From Paralvinella palmiformis (lineage: Eukaryota; Annelida; Polychaeta; Terebellida; Alvinellidae): a DNA stretch of 64,000 nucleotides. Shown in pieces: positions 48,318-59,623 of the stretch (its first letter is position 1; every line of letters starts with the position of its first letter). The stretch is taken from assembly GCA_025642065.1 (NCBI GenBank), contig JAODUP010000468.1:177501-241500 (forward strand). The letters run 5' to 3'. The notes under the pieces were generated by a model, which saw only the letters and a program-made list of their open reading frames with translations, had not been told where the DNA came from and made no database searches. The translations under genes and the position numbers were made by a program.

Positions 48318-51300
48318 TGTGTGTGTGCAGAATTATCAAAATTATAAACAAAATCTAATTTGTCTTTGGATCTTCGAGGTAGTACAACAGGAAATTCTTC
48401 TTAATCTGTTTAATTAAACAGCATACTTCCTTAAAGTAGTTAGCAGCACACTGTACTACAGACCTCCTGATCGGGGTTTGAATTCCAGCATTACCTATTT
48501 CTGTAGGATGTGACATCCCTCACTACTGAAGTTAAAACGAGAGTTGGTCATGTAAATTTTGACTTTATTATAATATTGCATCTGTACAGGGAGTGGCAGA
48601 TGGAGAGATCATTCCAAACAGCATTGACATTGTTCAGTCCAGAGGTTGTCTTCTTGCTAGGTAAGCATTAATTTCTGAACAAATTAAAAATATATCTACA
48701 AAAAAGTTGAGGTTTCCACTGGCTAGAACACCAATGAAAACATGAAACATTATCATAGAAGAATACTGTTTATCCAAAAAGTCAGGTAGCTGTTTAAAAA
48801 TACTATTTTCTGTGAAACATATTAAAGTTATGTGTTGTGTTTATGATTTTAAGGACTATAAAGGTTAGTTGTTTATGCTTGATTACCTTTGGAGATCGCT
48901 CGGCTCATTTAGCCTACAGTGTGCACAAAGATGGCCATAAAACATCAAATGTTTGTGCTTTTATATAATTTGATATATAATTAGAGTTTAGATGCTGATG
49001 GTAAAACATCCAACCAAAAAATGGTCAGTTAGATTTATGTCCAAGCCAAGGAAAAATCTGCAGATCTGTTTTTCGGATTTTTGATGAGGACCATGAAAAA
49101 TTCATATTTTCCCTGAACGATAACTTGGCATGGTTTAATTAATGATTTAAGATCAACAAACTGTTATCTCTTGTTTACACATTTGTTAAATGTTTCAGCA
49201 ATATATCTTAATTGGTTTTTTAAATTAATTTCGAATTTGAAAAACAAATGTAGTAATATATTTTTTACTTCTGTATTATGTCTTTATGTTTCTGTTGTTT
49301 AACAAGTGTTGCTTTTCCATCTGTTTTAATTATCACAGCTGTTCTTTGCAGGTGATGTGTTTGATGAAGGCAAATGGTGTAGTGATACAGAATTTCACTA
49401 TTATGTGACACGTTTCAATAAAATGTTCAGACATTCAGATGATATTAAGCTTGAGGTTGTTGCTGGCAACCATGACATTGGTTTTCACTACATGTAAGTC
49501 AGGTGAAAAGGTTGTCTGAACTTAATACTTTTGAACTATCTATAATAATTATACATTCATTTGATTTATTTTATTTGATAATAAGATCATGGAAAAAAGA
49601 TAAGACTCGACTATGAAAACATTTTTCCTAGGTGATTACTATCTTAACGGATGAACAGGGTTGGCAGGTTTCTGACAAGACAGTAAAACCGTGGTCTTTA
49701 CCATCCCATCGGAAGTACCTTTCTGATGTTTCTGACAAGATAGTAAAACCGTGGTTTTTACCATCCCATCAGAAGTACCTTTCTGATGTTTCTGACAAGA
49801 CAGTAAAACCGTGGTTTTTACCATCCCATCAGAAGTACCTTTCTGATGTCTAAATTGTCAGAAACCGTCAGAAATACCTTTCTGACATGTAAACATCAGA
49901 AAGTCATACCTTTTTAATGTTTTAAAAGCATAAAATAACTGAAAAAGACTCTCAGCTGTGCTATTGTATTTTATGTATATACTGTAATATACAATTGTTT
50001 AAATGTGCTTGATCTGTTTGCAGCTAATAATGAACACAGAAATAATCACTAGAACTATTCATATGATCTGGAATTAATTAGCTTTAGCAAAAGAACTCCT
50101 TGAGTTGGCAAGAACAACCAGGTCATTAATTGCATTAAGCCTACCAAAGTTAATAATGATCACAAAAGCGGGGAATAAAACTACTATGATGTTGGAGTAG
50201 TTAACTGTATTAAAGCAATTGCAGCCCAAGTTGATAAGCTCCAATTATATTGCAGATCAGGTCCTTAATTGCAAGCTGGCCTTTGGAGCAGTGTTGAGGT
50301 GCAAGGTGATTGGCCAACTCATTTTTACCTGTAGCACTTTATGGTCAGCCATCTGTTGCCACATTATTTTATAGAGATATTTCTGTACATGCGAAAGTAG
50401 TGCAAAATTATTACTCCTATTTTTATGCTTTGCTAGTTAATGGTGAATTGACTTTTTTATATTGAACCAATATCCTACATTACCAGAAGAGATTTTAGTT
50501 TCTGGCGGTTTCTGACATTTTCCCATCAGAAATATCTTTCTGATGTCAGAAACCCAACCCTGATTACTACCATTATTTATTAAGTGCTAAAAACATTAAA
50601 ATATGTGGATAGCTTAATTGTGCCTACTGAGATATTCAAATCCCAAGCAACAATCAGGTGGCATTTTAGGCATCCTTCTGAATGTTCAGTTTTCAATTGT
50701 CAGGTTTTGCAGTCAGAGTTTTGTACTGACTTTATCAACGTTTGTGTGCTTGAGGAAAGTTTTGATCATTAATGAGTGTAACACAACCACTCTCTGTTTG
50801 CCAGCACTGAGTATATGAGCATATCTTGCTGTATAATAAATTAGCCACATTATAGTCAGCTGAAAGTGATCTGTTTAAACACAAACCTTTTACAATATTT
50901 CTACACATAATACATGTATTTTCTTACTAATTTACAAGATGTAGTGATAGATTGACTAATAAGGCCAATAAAGGTCATTCTTGTTAAAAAAAGTAATAGC
51001 CGACAAAGAACTGATTTAGTTAGATGTTAGCAAGATGACAATATGATTTAACATCGTTGGGCTCCCCCCCCTTCTATTTCAGAATTTAGATTAGTCGAAC
51101 CTTGCTCTGCCATGATGGGTAACCAAAAGGAAGTAACACCACATGACCGCCTTTTGTGTCAATGTGCCATTAAGTCTGACCCTCTAGTTCACTCAGTAAC
51201 TGCCTTTAATATTATCAACTTTTGTTTGATGTTATTAGAGTGCGAAATCAATCTATAAATTTGACCTGTCAGATGGAAATATTATGACACTTTATCTGAT

Positions 51301-51535
51301 GGATCCACAATTTGAAGTCACTGACTGCCAACTTAGTTATTTTATTCCCTTCAGGATTAAGTCACTTATATGATAATATGTGAACATACGTGTAAATTAG
51401 CATATGGTTTCACCACAGTTCTTTTAGATCAATACTAAAAAGTGGTATTTACATCAAAGTGTTATAGCACAACAGTAACCACAGTACTTATGCCTTATTT
51501 GTAATATATTGTCTCTTCTGGCAATACATTTGAAG

Positions 51536-51573
<38 letters not shown>

Positions 51574-51602
51574 TTAATATATATATGATTAATATATATA
51601 TG

Positions 51603-51639
<37 letters not shown>

Positions 51640-53815
51640 GGATTAAATTAAAAAATGACTGTTTCTGGCCACACTTATATACCCTACTGATTTATTGTAG
51701 TCCTGATTGTAATGAATAAAACAGTGATATCGTACTGCATCTTCACAGTTATAGATGCCATTATAATTTTGAATTACTTCTGGAAGCAATTTAGTTATTT
51801 TTCAGCTGGTTCATAATTATTACACTTTAGCTTACATTATCTTATGATGTTCATACTGTATTGGTTGTCTTCGGATAGGGTCGATGAACACAAGAGACAT
51901 AGATTTTCCAGTGTTTTTAAAGCACCATCAGTGCGCATGCTGAACATCAAAAACAACCTTTTTGTCCTGCTAAACAGCGTGGCCTTTGAAGGAGACAGAT
52001 GTGATATGTGTACTGAAGCTATGGAACAATTACAGGACATTACTGAAGAACTTTCCTGTGCTCAGGTGAAGCACCATATGCCACAAAGGCAATTATTTCT
52101 ATGTCTAACACATTCTCTAAATGTATTGGAAAGTAAAGCGTAGATTTTAAAGTGCTGCTGCCTAAAATAGCAAAGGCAATAAAGTAAGCCTGTTGTTAGA
52201 CATTTTTTTTTTGGCAAAACACATCTAAAGCTTAGAAATTATGCCATCACTATTCATAAAGTCAGTGTCCGATCAAATTCAATTTTCCTCTGTTAGGGCT
52301 CCGCAGATGTGAAATGTGTTAGCAAAGGAGTCTTCAAGTACACAAGGCCAATTATTTTGCAGGTAAATTTTTCTTCTTATTCCTTTGAAAAGTATGTCTT
52401 TCTTCAGTATTTAACTGGCATTAATGTGAATGGTTAAATGCTTGCCACTTATTTGGCTATTTGCTTCCAGATGAAAGGGTTCATCTGTACTGACCATATG
52501 AATGCATGGATTTGTTGATTATTCATTCAAGAATTAAGTGTAAGAAATAAGCAACTATAATAGGTTCAGCTACATTTAGTTTTTTTCAGTTACAAATTCG
52601 GTCAATGACGATGTTAGCAGTTAATGAATGATCTAAAGTTCAAACATAAATAACGCATCTTTTTATTTGGAGATGTCACAGCGAACTTTGGTAATGGTGT
52701 AATGTTAGCTGTATTTAACTGAAGATGAAAAATTCTAACTTCCACAGCATTACCCAATGTACAGAGACTCGGATAGGAACTGTACTGGTCCTGATGTTGC
52801 ACCTCCTAAAGATAAATATAAATTGTTCCGACCAAAATGGGATTGTTTATCAAAAGAAGCTAGTGACATGGTATTTATGTGTGTGCACGTGTGTGTGTGT
52901 GTGTGTGTGCGTCTGTTTTCTTTATATGCACATCTTTATGTCTCTATAACCTGTTTTAATTATTATTAGTAGGATGTACAAAATTCTCTTCAGAATAAAT
53001 TTGCATTGCCTTATTTCTTTCAAAATATTAATTATTCCGTGACTGGACAATTAGTAATGTGTACCTTGTTAAGCATCAATTTAATGTTTGCTTATTACAT
53101 AACATTGTTTGATCATATTCATTGTGTCTGTTATTGCCTTTATCTTGATTGTAGTTATTTCATAAACTTCATCCACGACTCGTCATCAGTGGTCACACAC
53201 ACCATTTCTGTCATCGGTACCACAGTGATGGAACACCCGAGTGGACAATTGCTTCCATTTCGTGGAGAAATAAGCCTAATCCAAGCTTCTTCTTGGTAAG
53301 TTTATTTGCGAAGAATGAGCAAAGCAATTGCTGCAGCTTTGGGTTATAAATGTCCTACCAGCCGAGACATTTGTAGTAGCCATTAGGTACTTGACAGTTG
53401 TACTCAAATGTTTATGTCTTTCGTTCAGATTCTTCAGTGAAGAAGTTCAAATTCTGAGTATTCGCAATTGTGTTTTGAATATGAACTACTGCCCACTTTT
53501 TATGAATATTAACATGGAACTTTATGGTGCTTAGCAATCAGTAATGGAAATAATTGAAAAAGGATAGTGTTATGCGGCAAATAAATCATCTTGTTAGACA
53601 TCGTACGAGTTGATTGAATGTCATGTGGAATTTTTCTGTTTGTTTTTCAGTTGACAATAAACAACAAAGAACATGCAATCTCCAAATGTTTTGTACCTCA
53701 GGAGCAGACTGTGATCAACACATATATGTACGGTGGTGTATTCATCACCCTGTGGTTTGTCATCCCCAGACTGTGGGCTCGTCGTCCTACAGCCCCCACA
53801 AGAAAGCGAAGCTGA
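46936..53815 (+). CDS. MPPE1: Metallophosphoesterase 1 (PGAP5), complete 8-exon coding span
   Basis: MPPE1/PGAP5 is a membrane-bound, manganese-dependent phosphoesterase. It removes the ethanolamine-phosphate side branch on the second mannose of GPI anchors, helping GPI proteins leave the endoplasmic reticulum. Eight plus-strand exons (257, 71, 142, 187, 66, 123, 141, 165 bp) join in phase to 383 codons plus stop; human has 396. All five metallophosphoesterase signatures are intact: ADTH (Asp69, His71), GDVFD (Asp111, Asp114), GNHD (148-151), HYP (His242) and SGHTH (His296, His298). A signal-anchor helix lies at about 14-38 ([20 protein letters not shown]) and a second helix at about 350-370, with a basic tail RKRS. 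Introns are GT-AG and carry transposon insertions. The start was chosen at the first in-frame ATG after a splice acceptor at 46896-46897, and a second ATG follows at once. Confidence 0.96.
47818..47940 (-). pseudogene. hAT transposase C-terminal (dimerisation) remnant in MPPE1 intron 1
   Basis: The minus strand reads [20 protein letters not shown] and continues [17 protein letters not shown]. This is the C-terminal hATC dimerisation signature (SERxFSxxxxxxxxxRxxLxxxxxxxLxxxxxN/R type). Only about 40 residues are recognisable and there is no upstream catalytic domain in frame. It is antisense to MPPE1 within its first coding intron (47193-48589). The flanks may hold more of the element, but no terminal repeats were found. 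Confidence 0.65.
48250..48329. repeat. Compound (TG)n-(TA)n-(TG)n microsatellite in MPPE1 intron 1
   Basis: Read directly; it starts after TAGATATT and ends in GTGTGTGTGTGC. Confidence 0.95.
48430..48545 (+). repeat. Degraded tRNA-like SINE fragment in MPPE1 intron 1
   Basis: TAGTTAGCAGCACACTGTAC followed by GGGTTTGAATTCCA resembles A and B boxes in order and spacing. Confidence 0.35.
48590..48660 (+). CDS. MPPE1: MPPE1 coding exon 2 of 8
   Basis: Residues 86-110 (partial), [20 protein letters not shown] then VFLLG. It is 71 bp, ending CTAG|GTAAGC within the GD motif. Confidence 0.95.
48880..48950 (+). mobile_element. SINE A tail fragment in MPPE1 intron 2
   Basis: ACCTTTGGAGATCGCTCGGC followed by TCATTTAGCC and GTGCACAAAGATGGCCATAA matches the body of SINE A. 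The head and the CATC tail are missing. Confidence 0.75.
49352..49493 (+). CDS. MPPE1: MPPE1 coding exon 3 of 8
   Basis: Residues 110-157 (partial). It carries [17 protein letters not shown] and [12 protein letters not shown], including catalytic-site ligands. It ends CAT|GTAAGT. Confidence 0.96.
49656..50562. mobile_element. 0.9-kb CAGGGTTGG-ended transposon in MPPE1 intron 3
   Basis: The left end is CAGGGTTGGCAGGTTTCTGA. The reverse complement of the right end is CAGGGTTGGGTTTCTGACAT, giving inverted termini with a 3-bp gap. The subterminal phrase TTTCTGA(T/C) recurs on both sides, and the left arm contains the 60-bp tandem repeats. CAGGG termini point to a hAT-type non-autonomous element. 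ATTACTAC follows the right end (50563-50570) and ATTACTAT lies 13 bp before the left end (49635-49642), so the exact boundary and target duplication are uncertain. Confidence 0.75.
49668..49850. repeat. Three tandem copies of a 60-bp unit
   Basis: The unit begins TTTCTGACAAGACAGTAAAA and ends AAGTACCTTTCTGATG. Three copies follow at an exact 60-bp period with only a few substitutions. Because 60 is divisible by three, open frames of 20-residue repeats appear on both strands; they are not genes. Confidence 0.95.
51540..51637. repeat. Two (TA)n tracts in MPPE1 intron 3
   Basis: TA tracts at about 51540-51570 and 51607-51637 are separated by a short AT-rich spacer with ATTAATATATATATG repeated. 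Confidence 0.93.
51879..52065 (+). CDS. MPPE1: MPPE1 coding exon 4 of 8
   Basis: Residues 157-219, with [15 protein letters not shown] and [18 protein letters not shown]. It ends in phase 0 at CTCAG|GTGAAG. The 2.4-kb intron before it holds the element at 49656-50562. Confidence 0.94.
52297..52362 (+). CDS. MPPE1: MPPE1 coding exon 5 of 8
   Basis: Residues 220-241, [20 protein letters not shown] then LQ, aligned with the variable segment that ends PVLLQ in human. Phase 0 at both ends. Confidence 0.9.
52748..52870 (+). CDS. MPPE1: MPPE1 coding exon 6 of 8
   Basis: Residues 242-282, starting with the metal-ligand motif HYPMYR, then [12 protein letters not shown] and [11 protein letters not shown]. 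It ends in phase 0 before GTATTTATG; the intron continues into a (TG)n tract. Confidence 0.95.
53155..53295 (+). CDS. MPPE1: MPPE1 coding exon 7 of 8
   Basis: Residues 283-329. It carries [15 protein letters not shown], the final metal motif, and [17 protein letters not shown], matching the human SVPSFSWRNRNNPSF. Phase 0 at both ends. Confidence 0.96.
53651..53815 (+). CDS. MPPE1: MPPE1 coding exon 8 of 8
   Basis: Residues 330-383 and TGA at 53813-53815. It carries [20 protein letters not shown], a C-terminal membrane segment and a basic tail. The call is supported by the human SKCYLPRED match and a good TTTTTCAG acceptor. Confidence 0.95.
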   Translation: MTINNKEHAISKCFVPQEQTVINTYMYGGVFITLWFVIPRLWARRPTAPTRKRS

Positions 53816-54206
53816 TTGTCCTATTTGTAACCAATGTTGCTTCGATAAATCATATGATGATACATTTCTGTGTCTTAGTAGCAAACAGTCATTTCGATTG
53901 TTTCAGTAATTTATTCAGCAGTCATCATTCATAACAGTTGCTCAAGCAGGGGCTGTTTGTCCAGGTTTTGTTATCTTTATCTGAATGGAATTGATTCATG
54001 TGCCATATATTTGGTAAGTTAGAGATGTCTTGTTCTGTCAAACTAAGCAAATTATCTCCTTGTTTCAAAAATGACAGTTAATTTCTGTTGAATTGGAATA
54101 CTTTTGGTGTTTCTTGATCAAGTTTGTCAGCCTTTTGTAGAGGTCAGTGATAAATGGGCTGGTTATCCTCATTGTGGCTAGTTTCAATGTCATTTTAGGT
54201 TTCAGA

Positions 54207-54212
54207 AATAAA
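54207..54212 (+). terminator. Candidate MPPE1 polyadenylation signal
   Basis: An AATAAA hexamer lies about 390 bp after the MPPE1 stop codon, in the context CAGAAATAAAAGATG. It lies just before the transposon copy at 54284, so the transcript probably ends before that insertion. Confidence 0.45.
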
Positions 54213-54283
54213 AGATGCTTAGTATCTATTTTGGATATGTTTATTGTGTTTATTGTGTTTACTCTTCTAAATACTCATCCTAA

Positions 54284-55281
54284 TAGACCGATTCAGTTAC
54301 CCCTGGTGCCACCATGTGACTGAATTTCACACTACGGTCTCGGGTTAGAAGTCTAAGAATCACTGTGTTGGTGGCGATTTACGCGTGTAGTGGCGATAAA
54401 TGTCTTACTTGAAAAGCTGTATTTAGGCTATTTATAGCTATATTTGGATTTATTTATAGTCCATTAAGGGTATGTAATCTCCAGATCATAATTTTGCATT
54501 TAATAGAAATGGCATAGACTTCATCCAATAGATATATGCCACTAAACTAAATAACATTCAGCACAATTTGTATGGCTGTCATGGTTTCCCGCCTGTCTAG
54601 TTCAAACTTATTATTTGTAGAACCTTTGCCATCTGACATGATGATGTGAATGGATAAAATCAATGACCACATAAATTATAATTCAATGGGTGATTATGTT
54701 ACTGTAACATTGGTATTTATGCATGATATCTTGTATTGAAAAGTGAACTGTTTTATTTTCTGAATCAGCCATTCGTGCAATGTTTACTACATGTAAATGT
54801 CAAGGGTGTTAATACTCTAATGTAATACAAAAAATTATTTAATAATATACAGGTGATACATGTATAAGTAAAAATAATATTTCCAAAACATTAAATATTT
54901 TTTAAATATTCATTAAAATCAATTTACACTAATCTAAAATCATTTATTTAATCCATTGAAACCCATGCTAAAAAAATCCCCTATGGGTCAACATGAATAA
55001 CGAAGGCTTACTTATGTCATTCATCTGAAAAAACTGGTCATCGCAATCATTGGATTATATATCCTGCTAAGTATTGTATTAAATCCTTTGGAAAGACATA
55101 ATAGTTCAGCTGAAATAATAGTCTCAATCTCCATGTAATATGAAATAATTTTCTGAAAGATTTCTAGTAATTACCGTTAGTGAAAATTTGCCATCCCCTA
55201 TTAACAGTGGGCACTATAGCTGATTCTAACTCGAGACTGCAGTTTGTAACCGATGCAGCGCATTTCGCCTGGATCGATCTA
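54284..55281. mobile_element. 1.0-kb TAGACC-ended element, copy 2
   Basis: A direct-orientation relative of 43626-44638 over its full length. The left end TAGACCGATTCA and the reverse complement of the right end, TAGATCGATCCA, form imperfect inverted termini (10 of 12). There is no coding capacity. It sits immediately downstream of MPPE1. Confidence 0.82.
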
Positions 55282-56279
55282 TTTCAATGCTTGTTGCTTA
55301 CAAATTGTAATGTAAATATAGTTTTTTGATGTTTTATTAGGGTGTGCACAGTAATTTCTTGATTACTTAATTATTTTTGGTGTGCTCTGCAGTTATGTTA
55401 ATAGCAACTTATTTTTTTATTCCCTGTAAGACAAAGTTTTTGTTTTAAAATACATTTAACATTAATAGGTAATGTCTTCTGTGTATTAAACATAATTCTA
55501 GGAATTGGCTATTAGTAATCTTGCCATTTTTTACTAGTCATAGCCATGAAAGCACTTTCCAAACATTGTCAAAAATATATATATATAGTTAATATCTGAG
55601 TATTTTACTGTGTGGATGGGTGAGTGAAAACATATGTATGCTTATGCGTGAGAGAGAGAGAGAGCTCTATAACTTTGACTTGTATAGGAATTGATGTTTT
55701 GTTGGTAATAATGTATTTCTCCTTAGTTAATTATGTTTTTGTATATGCAAATTTATTTTAATAATGTAGCCAGAGTGTGAAATAATTGTTGTTAACTGAT
55801 GTTATCATATCATTTGTGAAGGGAATTAATATACTTAAGCAATAAGAATTTTGACTCGGTGTGTGCATGTGTGCGAACATATGAAAACCAATGAAAATCT
55901 TTGAAATACATAATAATTTGACATTTCCCAATACATGGCCCAACTCGTTTTATTATTACATCTATGATAGATTTCCCAAATTTGCAGTGTAGTATCTTGT
56001 AATAAACAAGAGGATATTATTTATAACCAACACTTGATAATCTGATAATCACACTGTCTAAGCCAAGAAACTCACATGTTTACATTACCTGAAACCTGTG
56101 TAAGCATTGAAACACTGCTAAAGCTATGCTACTCTTGTAGATAACAATACTGATACACCTATATAAATATCAACATTCATAAAGGATATTAATAATAAAT
56201 CATTGCTTGAGGGCAAATTAATTATTTTCATATATAAATGTAAACTACACTCAATAATATAATGAATGAAGTGATTATT
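55282..56279. other. Intergenic, no gene recognised
   Basis: AT-rich with a short (GA)n tract near 55648-55664. No coding or repeat structure was assigned. Confidence 0.5.
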
Positions 56280-56281
56280 AA

Positions 56282-56820
56282 TTATAATATGTTTTGGTGT
56301 GTCCAGTGTCCAGGCGAAGCAACCAAACCAGAATTTAATTTTTTTTCTTCTGATTTGCTCAATGACTGTTCAAAAATACTTCCATTATTATTCAATTGAT
56401 AAAGCAGATGTTTTCTCTTAGATGCAGCATTTAACTTGGAATGTTTACACATCTTCGCAGATAATGATACAATCTGATTCCTGCTGTCCATTGCACAATA
56501 ATAAAAATAATTAAATCTCAACAATTGCATATCAATATTTATATCCCCATAAAGATGCTTCAAGAAGACACAATGCATTTGATTTGGTAAATTCCATACA
56601 CGCCGAACGCATTTCGCCAAGCACAATAAAACTTATTAATATATTCGTGTGATAAACTCCACAGTGGAGAGTCATAATAGCTCGTACAATAAGTACGAAA
56701 GGGAAAATTTCTAATACCGCTACTGCAACTACCAAATTTAGACGTGACACAATTTGTTCTCATGTAGAGTTCACCAATAGCTTTATTGATTGCTTTACAA
56801 TTAGAATCGGAATCACCCAC
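56282..56820 (-). pseudogene. LINE C-terminal region remnant
   Basis: Two overlapping minus-strand frames carry NCKAINKAIGELYMRTNCV, SYYDSPLWSL and AKCVRRVWNLPNQMHC. Such R(R/K)(V/I)W.LP...H phrases follow the polymerase in this LINE group. Confidence 0.6.
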
Positions 56821-56859
56821 ACCCCGACCAAGATGGACAGAATTATAGATATTTATTAT

Positions 56860-57840
56860 ATCATCACATGATCATTCAAAGTAAAGTTATCATTGACAAC
56901 ACTATTGTCCTTACTGCACACAATCACTTGGATTTTTGATGAATTAAGCTTGACATTATATTCTTGTCCAAACACTACACAGACGGACAATAGTTTACGA
57001 ACTGCATGAAAAAGATCGCGCCATGAGACAACCATCGTCAGCATAACCAACGCTACTCACATTCACATTTCCGACATTAGCTAGTCGTAAACGTTCAAAG
57101 AGCACGTCAATATATATACAAAAGGAGACAATATATACCACCCTGTTTAACACCATTTGTAAACACCAAACAATTCACTACAAATCCAATCCATTTCACT
57201 CTTAATTTCTGGTGAGTATGCATATATAAAAGCAATTTTAAAAACATAGGACACATATTGCGATCAATGGGTAATTGAAGCAATTTACAATATTCAACCC
57301 TATCAAATGCCCGAGATGCATTGAGCGCAGCCAGAAACACGGGATAACCATTACTATTATAAATATCAATACTTTATTCCACAACAAATGTACATTGTGA
57401 TGTTGAGTGTTCTGATTTAAAACCAAATTGGGAATCTGTTGAACGAAAAACATATTAATTTTATCCCTTATTATTATATCCAGTAAAGTTACTTAATACA
57501 CTACTAAGAGCAATAGCCCTGTAATTAGTGCTATCATTTAAACATTTCTTAGTTGATTTGGGAATAGGGATTAATGTTGCCAACAACATATTATCCGGCG
57601 ATACTTCATGTCCTAAAATAGTTAAGAATAATAACGATATATACACAGCCATATAAGGGGAACTATTAATCAGAGCGTCCGACATTAGATTATTTGTGCC
57701 ATCTGCTTTCCTCGACTTCAATTTAAATAGAGCATTGCTCACATCTCTGCTCTTACTGGCTTTGTTATAATTACATAACGGAGAATCACAAGCACTTACA
57801 ACCATATTTTCCACCTTTGACATAAGATTTTTCATCTCAC
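56860..57840 (-). pseudogene. LINE reverse-transcriptase domain remnant
   Basis: In order on the minus strand: LKSRKADGTNNLMSDALI and ATLIPIPKSTKK (fingers), NYRAIALSSVLSNF, LAALNASRAFDRVEY (the first catalytic Asp block), TNGVKQGGI, and YADD at 57034-57045. Frames shift at about 57460, 57340 and 57110. The blocks resemble the CR1/L2-like LINE clade. Confidence 0.8.
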
Positions 57841-57899
57841 TGGAGTCAAATGATACACGGGTGTATAATTCTTTATACTGATCTGATTGCTGCCATTTA

Positions 57900-58760
57900 C
57901 TGAGTCCATACTATTCACCGCTGAAACACGTTTTCGTTTAATACGTTTTACTTCCTGACAAAAGACGTTTACTATTTGATTGAAGTCACATAGTCATCTT
58001 ATTTGAAATTAGTTTGTTCTGATTTCACTTCAGCATTTTCACTATTCGTTTATAATAATATCGTGTTCTACAACTTATATCAGCTATGTGACCTTGACTG
58101 GGCCTTCCATTGTTAACCCATAGTGTATGCCAAAAAATAGCTTCAATACGTGTTGGCTTTGCACGTCTATTCCCACTAACAATACCGTTTTCTTGGTACT
58201 AGGGATACACATATCTGATCCTAGTCAGCATAAATCAATAATATTATTAAAATGAACATTCAATGCATTACTATGTATTTTCATACGTATAAATTATATG
58301 GGCTTTATCTGACATATCACAACATTTCAGTTCCTCATTTTGTACAAAAAAACTCTAAGTTTGTATATGTAGAGAACTCTTAGTAACTCTTAGTAACTTT
58401 TAGTAAATTTGTATTAAAATCACCTCCGATTATTACAAAATCAATATGCTCATACTTTATTTATTTTCAACACACCACCACAACACCTGTTATTAATATG
58501 AAAAGGGCTGAAGTTACATTTGAGACTATTCCTAAGTACAATAGCACAACCACCGAAAGGTCAACGCGAACTAAGGTCATTGTCGCACATACCAGATACT
58601 CCATACACTTGGACATTACCTAATACATTTTCAAGTAGATTAATATCTTGTTCAAAAGACCTATGTTCTTGTAATAGCAATATGTCGTATATAGTCAATA
58701 CATTATTCATCTATTCAATTCTATCGTGACCATGTCCTTTGCTATTAAATGAGCAAATTT
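57900..58760 (-). pseudogene. LINE endonuclease (EN) domain remnant
   Basis: The minus strand reads CSFNSKGHGHDRIE, then DILLLQEHRSFEQDINLL, then VYGVSGMCDND and, after a stop, PFGGCAIVLRNSL. These match the amino-terminal part of apurinic-type LINE endonucleases (NxxG, LLQE, GR/PxGG). The rest of the domain toward 57900 is heavily decayed. Confidence 0.65.
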
Positions 58761-58770
58761 TCGTAAGGAC

Positions 58771-59410
58771 TTATCCATCATATATATTATCGCTGTACCT
58801 AGGCGTATAATAACGCCTCACACAAACACCCACTGGCCAAAACTCTGGCTGCAGCAATGTATTCATACCTGAAACTTTAACAATTACTTTAAAACTCATG
58901 AACCTAGACGCGTCTTTAGAAATGCGTACCTCGATTTTATGTTCAGTTATGCAATCCTGAATATTACCATCAAGTACCTGATAAACAAATAAATCTCTGC
59001 TAGGTTTTGAAACACCTCGACCACTTCCTGATGATGATGTTCCAACTACCGCTACAGCGCATCGTTTAATCATCTTCCAAGCAGCTCTTTGATAGTCAAA
59101 GGGAGCTGATACCTGAGATGTACCTGATGCAAGGGACAACTGACTTATCGATCGACTCAAGACTGAAGCTAGACTGAAGTTGCCCGTTTGGGAGCAGTGG
59201 AGCTGATGGTACAGTCTTACCGGCCATAATGGAGCATGGTGGAACTGGTCATTTGGATGACACCACACTCGCATAACGTTTAACCTGTTCAACCTTCTCT
59301 TCCATCACAGCTGTTTTGCAACATGTTCATTGACTGTCACTTCAAGTTCGCTTACCCGATTTTCTACTGCAGCTAGTCTTTCGGACATGGACAATCCATT
59401 TGTTTCAGAT
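58771..59410 (-). pseudogene. LINE ORF1-like protein remnant
   Basis: The minus-strand start carries a heptad-like segment (SERLAAVENRVSELEVTVNE), suggesting a coiled coil. After a frame break there is a 173-codon frame (58771-59292) with AVVGTSSSGSGRGVSKPSRD, LFVYQVLDGN and LLQPEFWPVGVCVRRYYTPR. The WPxGVxVRRFY ending is typical of ORF1 proteins of invertebrate LINEs, which coat the RNA. One frameshift separates the two halves. Confidence 0.7.
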
Positions 59411-59534
59411 GGTGTTACCTTTGAAAACAAGATCTAGCACAGTCAGGATACATAAATTTAATCGCTCACGGGTGAAACATATATGTGATTTACATAATAC
59501 ATGCATCAACATTACGATAGAGAATACAGCTAAA

Positions 59535-59623
59535 GAAGACTATATCTGCAAAAATATTACGAAGATAAGAAATATTAGACACTTTAACACTTTTAGAATG
59601 TGTATTTTAAAAATTGAACACCT
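59535..59623. repeat. 89-bp exact direct repeat, copy 1
   Basis: Identical over 89 bp to 59890-59978. It begins GAAGACTATATCTGC and ends ATTGAACACCT. The identity contrasts with the decayed neighbourhood. Confidence 0.95.

Larger units (their letters stand above)
56280..59430 (-). mobile_element. Nearly full-length, broken non-LTR retrotransposon
   Basis: Reading on the minus strand, the segment holds an ORF1-like frame, an endonuclease region, a reverse-transcriptase region with a YADD box and a C-terminal region, in the order of a LINE of the CR1/L2-like group. Stops and frame changes interrupt every part, so it is a dead copy. At about 3.1 kb it is somewhat short for an intact element, and the exact 5' and 3' ends were not found. 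Confidence 0.8.

Noticed and set aside
49668..49850. Possible CRISPR-like or repeat-protein locus
   Set aside because: The 60-bp units are contiguous with no spacers and lie inside a transposon in an animal intron. The 20-residue repeat frames follow from the period being divisible by three.
53621..53884. Minus-strand frame opposite the last MPPE1 exon
   Set aside because: It is a shadow of a well-supported coding exon and has no recognisable domain.
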